From contig CAZAMB010000004.1 in assembly GCA_964486335.1 (NCBI GenBank), forward strand, positions 191,824 through 255,823: 64,000 bases of DNA. Reading direction: 5' to 3'. Below, one piece after another: positions 25,779 through 32,413 of the stretch. A program made the translations under genes and the position numbers. The DNA comes from CAZAMB01 sp964486335 (GTDB taxonomy: Bacteria > Planctomycetota > Phycisphaerae > UBA1845). The notes beneath the pieces are model-generated. The model saw only the letters and a list, made by a program, of their open reading frames with translations, ran no database searches and was not told the origin of the DNA. The first letter of the stretch is position 1; the number at the start of each line of letters is the position of its first letter.

Positions 25779-26138
25779 TTAACGTTTCGTCCGATTCCTC
25801 CGCGCCAACGTATGCAGTGTCGTCCCCTTGACGCTCATTCGCTTCTTGGTCACCGTTCGTCCGGACCCATCCGTCTCCACGGCGAATCGCACTCGAGTCG
25901 CCTTGCCCGCCGCGGAATCGAACGGCATCACGTTGGAGATGGCCACCGGCGCCTCCTTCTGCACGCGACCGCCTTGCGGATTTCGTCGCGTCGGTCGGAC
26001 GTGCCGGTAGACGAAATTCACGCCTTCCACGACGACGCGACCCTTCACGCGATCGACCCGCAGCACCTTTCCGCGCGCACCGCGATGATCGCCGGCGATC
26101 ACTTCCACAACGTCGTTTTTCTTAATGTGCATCGCCAT
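25779..26138 (-). CDS. rplX: 50S ribosomal protein L24
   Basis: L24 with 119 aa: the KOW motif lies in KKNDVVEVIAGDHRGARGKV, followed by VEGVNFVYRHVRPTRRNPQG. It initiates 50S assembly. The C-terminal 40 residues extend past the usual bacterial end and are basic. Confidence 0.95.
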   Translation of the reverse strand: MAMHIKKNDVVEVIAGDHRGARGKVLRVDRVKGRVVVEGVNFVYRHVRPTRRNPQGGRVQKEAPVAISNVMPFDSAAGKATRVRFAVETDGSGRTVTKKRMSVKGTTLHTLARRNRTKR

Positions 26139-26171
26139 CGGACGCTTCCTGGACTTTCTTCTGCCGCCCCG

Positions 26172-26588
26172 TCAAACCACTTCTTCAGCCAGTGAAACAA
26201 TCTTCATGAAGTTCTTTTCTCGTAGCTCTCGGGCGACCGCGCCGAAAATGCGGGTTCCGCGAGGCTCGTTCTTCTCATCCAGCAGAACAACCGCATTGCT
26301 GTCAAACCGAACATAACTGCCGTCCGGCCGACGAAACGGTCGCCGCATCCGCACCACGACGGCTTTGGCCTTTCGCCTTTTCGATCGATCCTTTCGATCG
26401 GCCCCTCCCGAAAAATCGCTGTTGGGAAGGGCCTTCTTCACGGTGACCATCACAATGTCGCCGATCGTCGCCGTCTTCAGCCGATACTTGCCCGCGCGGG
26501 CCGTGCTGCCCTTGTAGACGTTGAACACCATCGCCTGCTTCGCGCCGGTGTTGTCCGCAACGTCCACCATTGTAAACATTTGAATCAT
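26172..26588 (-). CDS. rplN: 50S ribosomal protein L14 with two small insertions
   Basis: L14 with 138 aa instead of the usual 122-123. It starts MIQMFTMVDVADNTGAKQAM and ends KIVSLAEEVV as expected. The extra residues lie in two places: about six before TIGDIVMVTVKKA, and about nine in NSDFSGGADRKDRSKRRKAK before AVVVRMRRP. ATG at 26588 is chosen by family alignment; a longer frame to 26660 would run into rpsQ. Confidence 0.95.
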   Translation of the reverse strand: MIQMFTMVDVADNTGAKQAMVFNVYKGSTARAGKYRLKTATIGDIVMVTVKKALPNSDFSGGADRKDRSKRRKAKAVVVRMRRPFRRPDGSYVRFDSNAVVLLDEKNEPRGTRIFGAVARELREKNFMKIVSLAEEVV

Positions 26589-26628
26589 GGCAATCGCCCG
26601 ATCTCTTTCCGAGCACTCTGTTCGCGAA

Positions 26629-26928
26629 CTACTCGTCGGCCCCTCGGCGTTCGATGACACGAACCAAACGCCAGAATTTCGTCTTCGACATCCGCCGGCA
26701 CGACGCCACCTCTACCAGGTCGCCCGCCTTCGCCTCATTTTTCTCGTCGTGCGATGCCAAAATCGTCGAACGACGGTAGTACTTCCCGTACTTGGGGTGT
26801 TTGACCATGAAATCAAAGCGCACGCGAATGGTCTTGTCGCCCTTGTCCGACACGACCGTGCCGATTCGAAGGTCGCGCTTGCCGCGTGCTTGAATCTCAG
26901 TTTTTTCGCCGAGCGCCGTGCTCATCAT
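26629..26928 (-). CDS. rpsQ: 30S ribosomal protein S17
   Basis: S17 with 99 aa: GTVVSDKGDKTIRVRFDF, HPKYGKYYRRSTILASHDE, and CRRMSKTKFWRLVRVIER. The two ATG codons at the start are adjacent, so the exact first residue is open. It binds the 5' domain of 16S rRNA. Confidence 0.95.
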   Translation of the reverse strand: MMSTALGEKTEIQARGKRDLRIGTVVSDKGDKTIRVRFDFMVKHPKYGKYYRRSTILASHDEKNEAKAGDLVEVASCRRMSKTKFWRLVRVIERRGADE

Positions 26929-26959
26929 CGTTGAATCACCTCATCATCCACGCGCGTCA

Positions 26960-27208
26960 TCATGCCTGCTTTTTCTTCCGCGCCGCGGCTTCCATGTGGT
27001 GCTGCTTCTGCTCGATTCCCTTTTCACCGCGTTCATGCATGACCGTCAGCACCCGGGCAACGTCTTTGCGGATCGCCTTCAATTGATGCGGATTCTCCAG
27101 TTTTTCCGTCACCGACTGCGCCCGCAAATCGAACAGATGCCGACGAATCCGATCCAATTCGGCATGAAGTTCGGCCGTCTTCATTTCTCGCACGTCGCCA
27201 ATCTTCAT
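26960..27208 (-). CDS. rpmC: 50S ribosomal protein L29
   Basis: L29 with 82 aa: MKIGDVREMKTAELHAEL, LRAQSVTEKLENPHQLKAI and RKDVARVLTV. A basic tail of about 20 residues extends beyond the usual end. A frame from 27358 would overlap rplP, so the ATG at 27208 is used. Confidence 0.94.
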   Translation of the reverse strand: MKIGDVREMKTAELHAELDRIRRHLFDLRAQSVTEKLENPHQLKAIRKDVARVLTVMHERGEKGIEQKQHHMEAAARKKKQA

Positions 27209-27225
27209 CAGACCCACCTGCCCTG

Positions 27226-27645
27226 TTACAGTCCGTGTCGCCGACGAACAAATCGACAACGAAACGGCATCTTGTTCGCTACACGCGACATGGCCACGCG
27301 GGCGACCGTCTCTTCGACGCCGGCCACCTCGAACAACACGTTGCCCGGACGCACGCAAGCCACCCAGAACTCCGGCTCGCCCTTTCCTTTGCCCATGCGC
27401 GTTTCCAGCGGCTTGGAGGAAACCGGCTTGTGCGGAAAAATCCGAACGTAAACCTTTCCTTCACGATGCAGGTAATGCGTCGCGGCCACGCGACCGGCTT
27501 CGATCTGCCGCGCGGTGATCCACCCGGTGCCAAGGCACTGCAGGCCGAATTCACCAAACGCAACCGTATTGCCCTTGTTGGCGACGCCGCGGACCTTGCC
27601 ACGCTGGCTCTTTCGCCACTTGACTCTTTTGGGCATCAACGCCAT
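27226..27645 (-). CDS. rplP: 50S ribosomal protein L16
   Basis: L16 with 139 aa: LMPKRVKWRKSQRGKVRG, FGEFGLQCLGTGWITARQIE and RMGKGKGEPEFWVACVRPGN. It lies near the A-site tRNA elbow. It is placed between rpsC and rpmC in the standard order. Confidence 0.96.
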   Translation of the reverse strand: MALMPKRVKWRKSQRGKVRGVANKGNTVAFGEFGLQCLGTGWITARQIEAGRVAATHYLHREGKVYVRIFPHKPVSSKPLETRMGKGKGEPEFWVACVRPGNVLFEVAGVEETVARVAMSRVANKMPFRCRFVRRRHGL

Positions 27646-27676
27646 CGAACCGACTCCCGAGAAATCCGAATCCTAA

Positions 27677-28381
27677 CTACCCTCGTTTGCCGCGACGCCC
27701 GTCACGACCTCGCTGCGGCGCGGATTCCTCAAACACCACTTCCTCGCCGTACCGACCCTTATAAAGCCAAACCTTGATGCCGATCGCACCGTACTTCGTC
27801 CGGCAGGTCGCCGTTCCAAAGTCCACATTCGCTTGAAGAGTGTGCAACGGAATCGAACCGCGAATCTGTTTTTCGCATCGGGCCATTTCCGAGCCGCCGA
27901 GTCGGCCCGACAACATGACCTTGCATCCGAGTCCGCCCGCCGCCATGGCTGCGTCGATACGCATTTTCATCACGCGCCGGAACCCGGCTCGTTTCTTGAG
28001 CTGTTCCGAAATTGACTCGGCCAAAAGTTTCGCGCTGCCGTCCGGGTTCTTGATCTCAACGATGTTGAGATTGACGTTGCGATCGATGAGGTTTTCAATC
28101 GCTTCCTTAAGCTTGTCGATTTCCGCCCCTTTGGGTCCGATGACCAGCCCCGGTCGCGCCGTGTGCAGCATCACCTTGACTTCGTTGCGCGTACGCTCGA
28201 TTTCCACCTTCGCGACGGCCGCATAGGGCGGCTGCTGGTTGAGCTTTTCCTCGACGTAGTTGCGAATCTTCTGGTCCTCGATCAAGAACTCAGCGTAGGC
28301 CGCCTTGGGCGCGAACCAGCGTGAGCGCCAATCCTCGGTAATACCGATTCGAAACCCGACTGGATTAACTTTCTGACCCAC
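27677..28381 (-). CDS. rpsC: 30S ribosomal protein S3
   Basis: S3 with 234 aa: GQKVNPVGFRIGITEDWRSR, the KH domain VIGPKGAEIDKLKEAIE, and LSGRLGGSEMARCEK. The start is GTG at 28381, as the family begins (M)GQKVNP. S3 takes part in mRNA entry and helicase activity. Confidence 0.96.
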   Translation of the reverse strand: MGQKVNPVGFRIGITEDWRSRWFAPKAAYAEFLIEDQKIRNYVEEKLNQQPPYAAVAKVEIERTRNEVKVMLHTARPGLVIGPKGAEIDKLKEAIENLIDRNVNLNIVEIKNPDGSAKLLAESISEQLKKRAGFRRVMKMRIDAAMAAGGLGCKVMLSGRLGGSEMARCEKQIRGSIPLHTLQANVDFGTATCRTKYGAIGIKVWLYKGRYGEEVVFEESAPQRGRDGRRGKRG

Positions 28382-28430
28382 AATTCGCTCCGCTAAACCC
28401 GCCTCAACCGCTCCCCAAGCACGAAATCGA

Positions 28431-28784
28431 TCAGGACTCCACCACGGTCACCTCAATGTGACTCGTTCGCTTGGCGATTGGATGAGCACGACCTCGATCC
28501 TTCGGACGCCACCGACGATAGAACGGACCTCCATCCACGCGAGCATCTTTCACCACCAGTCGCCGCATGTCGGCTTCCTGTTCGTCAGCGTTCACCATCG
28601 CCGATTTCAAAACGTTTTGAATGAATCGCGCGGCCCGCCGATGATTAAAACGAAGCTGATCCATCGCTTCGCCGCAACGACGACCGCGAATCAGATCAAT
28701 CACCAGACGCGCCTTTCTTGGCGCGATTCTTGCAAACCGGTGTCGCGCGACCCACGTGCGCTGTTCTTGATTCTGTTCAGCCAT
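28431..28784 (-). CDS. rplV: 50S ribosomal protein L22
   Basis: L22 with 117 aa: RHRFARIAPRKARLVIDLIR and the C-terminal FYRRWRPKDRGRAHPIAKRT, which holds the hairpin reaching the exit tunnel. It lies between rpsS and rpsC. Confidence 0.95.
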   Translation of the reverse strand: MAEQNQEQRTWVARHRFARIAPRKARLVIDLIRGRRCGEAMDQLRFNHRRAARFIQNVLKSAMVNADEQEADMRRLVVKDARVDGGPFYRRWRPKDRGRAHPIAKRTSHIEVTVVES

Positions 28785-28829
28785 TTGGACACCTTCTCGA
28801 GTTCGATTCCCACTCGGGAATTCGACCGA

Positions 28830-29132
28830 CTATCCCTTGGCCGGACCGGCTCCCGGTCCGGCGGCTGCCTTCTTGACGCCGCTATGACCGCGGAACTGCC
28901 GCGTCGGGCTAAACTCACCCAGCTTGTGACCCACCATGTCCTCCGTCACATACACTGGATGAAATACCTTGCCGTTATGCACCTCAAACCGCTGACCAAT
29001 GAACTCCGGGACAATCGTACATCGTCGCGCCCACGTTCGAATCACGTTCCCCCCGCTGGCATGCTTGAGCATCATCACCTTGCGGAAAAGCTTCTCGTCG
29101 ACAAAGGGACCTTTTTTCTGCGATCGCGACAT
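28830..29132 (-). CDS. rpsS: 30S ribosomal protein S19
   Basis: S19 with 100 aa: MSRSQKKGPFVDEKLFRKV, RTWARRCTIVPEFIGQRFEV and HKLGEFSPTRQFRGH. It lies in the head of the small subunit near S13. A hairpin with a T-run separates it from rplB upstream. Confidence 0.96.
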   Translation of the reverse strand: MSRSQKKGPFVDEKLFRKVMMLKHASGGNVIRTWARRCTIVPEFIGQRFEVHNGKVFHPVYVTEDMVGHKLGEFSPTRQFRGHSGVKKAAAGPGAGPAKG

Positions 29133-29153
29133 TCCGAAATCTCACCCGGCAAC

Positions 29154-29177
29154 AAAAAAAGTGCCATGCGCTGGCAC
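29154..29177 (-). terminator. Hairpin with T7 run between rplB and rpsS
   Basis: On the minus strand, GTGCCA-GCGCA-TGGCAC forms a 6-bp stem with a 5-base loop and is followed directly by seven T. It begins 15 bases after the rplB stop and ends 22 bases before the rpsS ATG. The form is that of an intrinsic terminator, inside an operon that must be read through. Partial termination or an RNA-processing hairpin are both possible. Confidence 0.6.
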
Positions 29178-29191
29178 AAAAATCTCATCCA

Positions 29192-30058
29192 CTATCGTTT
29201 CGGCAACGGCAACTGCCCGTAACGAACGCTCCTACGCCGACGCAAAATCCTCGCATTGGACGATTTGCGGGGGTTACGAGTTCGACCGCCCTTTGCCAGT
29301 TTGCCCCACTTGCTGCACGGATGGCGCCCGCCGCCGCTGCGGCCCTCGCCTCCGCCCAACGGGTGGGCGACAGGATTCTGCGCGGTTCCGCGCACATGAG
29401 GCCGAATGCCTCGATGACGCGTTCGGCCGGCCTTCCCCCAGCGGATATTCTGGTGGTCCGCATTACCCAATTGACCGATCGTTGCGCGACACTCAACGCG
29501 AACCTCGCGCATTTCGCCCGACGGCATAATGAGAACCGCCCATTGCTCATTGCGAGACATCAACTTTGCAGCGCCGCCGGCGCTACGCACGAGCTTTCCA
29601 CCTTGGCCGACGTTGAGTTCAACATTGTGAACCGGAAGACCAGGTGGGATGTTCTTAAGAGGAAGCGCGTTTCCGGTTTTCGGCTCTACCGACGATCCGC
29701 TCTCGATTTTCTCGCCGACGACAAGTCCCGTCGGCGCGAGAATGTAACGCCGCTCTCCGTCCGCATATTCCACGAGTGCGATATGGCAGGATCGATTCGG
29801 ATCATACTCCACCGACTGCACAACGCCGATCGAACCGTCCTTGTCGCGCTTGAAGTCGATTTTCCGATAGATTCGCCGCGCACCTCCGCCCATTCGCCGC
29901 GACGTGATAAACCCATGATGGTTACGACCGCCCGTCTTGCGGATTCGCTCACAAAGCGACTTTTCAGGTCGTCGCCCCTTGTGCGTCAACTCCGAAAAAT
30001 CATTGACGGTCGATTCGCGCCGTCCCGGAGAGGTCGGATTGTAGATCTTGATTCCCAT
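29192..30058 (-). CDS. rplB: 50S ribosomal protein L2
   Basis: L2 with 288 aa: MGIKIYNPTSPGRRESTVND, NHHGFITSRRMGGGARRIYR, YDPNRSCHIALVEYADGERR and the C-terminal histidine region NPVAHPLGGGEGRSGGGRHP needed for peptidyl transfer. It is about 10 residues longer than most bacterial L2 proteins, mainly at the C-terminus. Confidence 0.97.
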   Translation of the reverse strand: MGIKIYNPTSPGRRESTVNDFSELTHKGRRPEKSLCERIRKTGGRNHHGFITSRRMGGGARRIYRKIDFKRDKDGSIGVVQSVEYDPNRSCHIALVEYADGERRYILAPTGLVVGEKIESGSSVEPKTGNALPLKNIPPGLPVHNVELNVGQGGKLVRSAGGAAKLMSRNEQWAVLIMPSGEMREVRVECRATIGQLGNADHQNIRWGKAGRTRHRGIRPHVRGTAQNPVAHPLGGGEGRSGGGRHPCSKWGKLAKGGRTRNPRKSSNARILRRRRSVRYGQLPLPKR

Positions 30059-30112
30059 CGTCGTGCCTCCGGTCAGCCGACTCGGTGTCGGCTACGCGGT
30101 GGTCATCCATCT

Positions 30113-30424
30113 CTAGAACAAATCAATATGGTGGTCTGCATGCAACACAACCACCGCCTTCTTCCAATCCGACGTGCGCCCCGCCTTGAACCGCACCCGA
30201 CGCATTTTTCCCTTCCGCGTCGCGGTTCGTACCGCGAGCACCTTCACGTTGTAAATCTTCTCAACGGCCTGCTTGATCGTCGCCTTCGTCGCGTCACGAT
30301 GTACTTCAAACGCAAACGCACCGCCGCGAGCCGGATTGTGATTCGTCGCGGCGTGCGATTTCTGCGCCTGGTGCGTGCCTTTCTCGGTCACCAGCGGTCG
30401 CTTGATTACGTGATAAATATCCAT
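30113..30424 (-). CDS. rplW: 50S ribosomal protein L23
   Basis: L23 with 103 aa: MDIYHVIKRPLVTEKGTHQA, FEVHRDATKATIKQAVEKIY and VLAVRTATRKGKMRRVRF. It forms the docking site for trigger factor and SRP at the tunnel exit. ATG at 30424 matches the family start; the frame from 30490 overlaps rplD. Confidence 0.95.
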   Translation of the reverse strand: MDIYHVIKRPLVTEKGTHQAQKSHAATNHNPARGGAFAFEVHRDATKATIKQAVEKIYNVKVLAVRTATRKGKMRRVRFKAGRTSDWKKAVVVLHADHHIDLF

Positions 30425-30440
30425 TGATCGCCACCCGCCC

Positions 30441-31085
30441 CTATGCGATAGCCTTGGCCGGAGAACCATTTCCGGCCGCCAAACGCTCAAAAGCCGGCTT
30501 CGTAAAAATCAACGTTCGCCGCCGAAGCACTTCGTATGCGCTAAGTTCATCCATCAGTTTGATTTCGGTTTTCGGAATGTTGCGGGCGGAAAGGTAGGCT
30601 TGACGGTCGGCGGCATGAAGAGCGATGACACATCCGTTCTTCGCCGAGAGCGCCGAAAGCATCGCGGCGAACGCCTTGGTCTTGGGCGCCTGCCACTCAA
30701 ACCCATCCACCACCTTGACTTCCTCTGCGCGGATCTTCGCCAGGATCGCGCTGTCTCGCGCCAAGCGCCGCATCTTCTTCGGAAGCTCGACGACCGAACG
30801 TGGGCCGCGCTTTCCAAAGGCCCGACCGCCGCCGCGACGAATCGGTGTACGAATCTGCCCCATGCGCGCGTTGCCCGTGCCTTTTTGGCGATAAAGCTTG
30901 CGCGTCGAGCCGGCTACCTGCGCCTTGCCCTTCGTTCGGGCGCTATCTTGGCGCTGGTGATCCAGATAGGCGACGATCGCCTGCTTGATCAGGCTCGATC
31001 GAACTCGACCGCCAAGTACATCGGGGTCGATCTCGACCTTGCCGGCCGGAGCGCCATTGATCTTGTATACTGGAACCGACAACAT
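30441..31085 (-). CDS. rplD: 50S ribosomal protein L4
   Basis: L4 with 214 aa: QKGTGNARMGQIRTPIRRGG lies in the extended loop that lines the exit tunnel, then FGKRGPRSVVELPKKMRRLA. ATG at 31085 is chosen by family alignment and leaves 7 bp to rplC. L4 often represses the S10 operon in other bacteria; no L4-binding leader could be identified by eye. Confidence 0.95.
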   Translation of the reverse strand: MLSVPVYKINGAPAGKVEIDPDVLGGRVRSSLIKQAIVAYLDHQRQDSARTKGKAQVAGSTRKLYRQKGTGNARMGQIRTPIRRGGGRAFGKRGPRSVVELPKKMRRLARDSAILAKIRAEEVKVVDGFEWQAPKTKAFAAMLSALSAKNGCVIALHAADRQAYLSARNIPKTEIKLMDELSAYEVLRRRTLIFTKPAFERLAAGNGSPAKAIA

Positions 31086-31092
31086 CGCCGGA

Positions 31093-31740
31093 TCATCCCT
31101 TCTTCTTGGATCGCCGAACCACAACCACCGAACCGATCGGACCCGGCACACTTCCGCGAATCACCATCAAATGGTTTTCGGCATCAACTTTAAGCAAACG
31201 AAGATTGCTCATGGTCTGGCGCACATGGCCCATGTGTCCCGCCATCCGCTTTCCTTTTTTCACGGATCGTCCCGTCCCTCGCGGAGCGGATGCGCCGATG
31301 CCGCCCGGCGACCGGTGCTTTCGCTCGGTTCCGTGCGAGGCGGGCATGCCGCCGAATCCGTGTCGCTTCATGACGCCTTGAAAGCCCTTGCCCTTGGTGA
31401 TCCCCGTCACATCGACGAAGTTCGTACCCTCGGCAAAAAGGTCTACGGTCAGCACATCACCCGCGGCCACTTCCGCGGGGGCCGACAGTCGCATTTCCCG
31501 GATCGCTTTCTTCGGGCCGGCTCCTGCCTTGCCGCAATGACCGATCAACGGCTTCGTCGAACGGTGCGGTTTCACGTCTTCAAAGCCAAGCTGAATCGCG
31601 TCGTATCCGTCGTTCTCCTTCGACCGAACCTGAAGCACTACGCACGGACCGGTCTTGAGGACCGTCGCCGGTTCGGCAACGCCCTTATCCGAAATAATCC
31701 GCGTCATTCCAAGCTTGGTTGCAAGCAGCCCCGGATTCAT
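31093..31740 (-). CDS. rplC: 50S ribosomal protein L3
   Basis: L3 with 215 aa: LATKLGMTRIISDKGVAEPA, VDVTGITKGKGFQGVMKRHG and GRSVKKGKRMAGHMGHVRQT. It starts 50S assembly with L24. It lies 154 bp downstream of rpsJ, the largest gap between neighbouring ribosomal genes in the cluster. Confidence 0.96.
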   Translation of the reverse strand: MNPGLLATKLGMTRIISDKGVAEPATVLKTGPCVVLQVRSKENDGYDAIQLGFEDVKPHRSTKPLIGHCGKAGAGPKKAIREMRLSAPAEVAAGDVLTVDLFAEGTNFVDVTGITKGKGFQGVMKRHGFGGMPASHGTERKHRSPGGIGASAPRGTGRSVKKGKRMAGHMGHVRQTMSNLRLLKVDAENHLMVIRGSVPGPIGSVVVVRRSKKKG

Positions 31741-31894
31741 TCGACAATTCCCACATCGCCGGGTTTTCGAGCCGGCGGATCAACCTCTCAACGCGTGCGA
31801 TCAAGCTCACACGCCGGATTGTTTTTCTAGAGAAAACAGACACCAGGCTGATCGGAACTCTCCGACACAGCGACAACGCGAACGCCAAACAAAA

Positions 31895-32206
31895 TCAGGT
31901 TTTGATTTTTACAAACACTCCCGCGGGAACCTGAATGCGGTTGATCGCCTCCACCGTGCGCGACGTCGGCTCACTGATGTCAATGATCCGCTTGTGCGTC
32001 CGCATCTCAAATTGTTCGCGAGATTTCTTGTCGATGTGGGGGCCGCGGAGAACCGTGTATCGCTCGATGCGCGTCGGAAGAGGAATCGGGCCGTGTACCT
32101 TGGCACTGGTCCTCTTGGCCTGCTCGACGATTTCCTTCGCCGAGGCGTCCAGCGCACGAAAATCGTACGCTTCCATGCGAATTCGAATTCGATTCTGAGT
32201 GCTCAC
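31895..32206 (-). CDS. rpsJ: 30S ribosomal protein S10
   Basis: S10 with 103 aa: RIRMEAYDFRALDASAKEIV, KVHGPIPLPTRIERYTVLRG and RTHKRIIDISEPTSRTVEAI. The start is a GTG at 32206. It is the first gene of the ribosomal cluster and lies 60-70 bases after a good promoter candidate. Confidence 0.96.
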   Translation of the reverse strand: MSTQNRIRIRMEAYDFRALDASAKEIVEQAKRTSAKVHGPIPLPTRIERYTVLRGPHIDKKSREQFEMRTHKRIIDISEPTSRTVEAINRIQVPAGVFVKIKT

Positions 32207-32272
32207 GCGTCGTCAAACCCTTGTCATCGAACAACTTCTCTTCTGTCCGCCCAAAATAGCGACAGACCCGCA

Positions 32273-32300
32273 AGCATACCCATGATCCTAATGCTGTCAA
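32273..32300 (-). promoter_or_regulatory. Candidate sigma-70-type promoter for the S10 operon
   Basis: On the minus strand, a perfect TTGACA (32300-32295) is followed after 16 bases by TATGCT (32278-32273). Transcription would start near 32266 and leave a leader of about 60 bases before the rpsJ GTG. It lies in the gap between fusA and rpsJ. Confidence 0.5.
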
Positions 32301-32413
32301 CCGGGCCTTTGCTCAGAATCTTTGCAAACGCGAAAAGCCCCCCAAATCGCCAAATCGCCAAATCGCGGTGGTTTGACGGAATCAAGATTCCCGCGATTCC
32401 CTCCCAATAGGGC

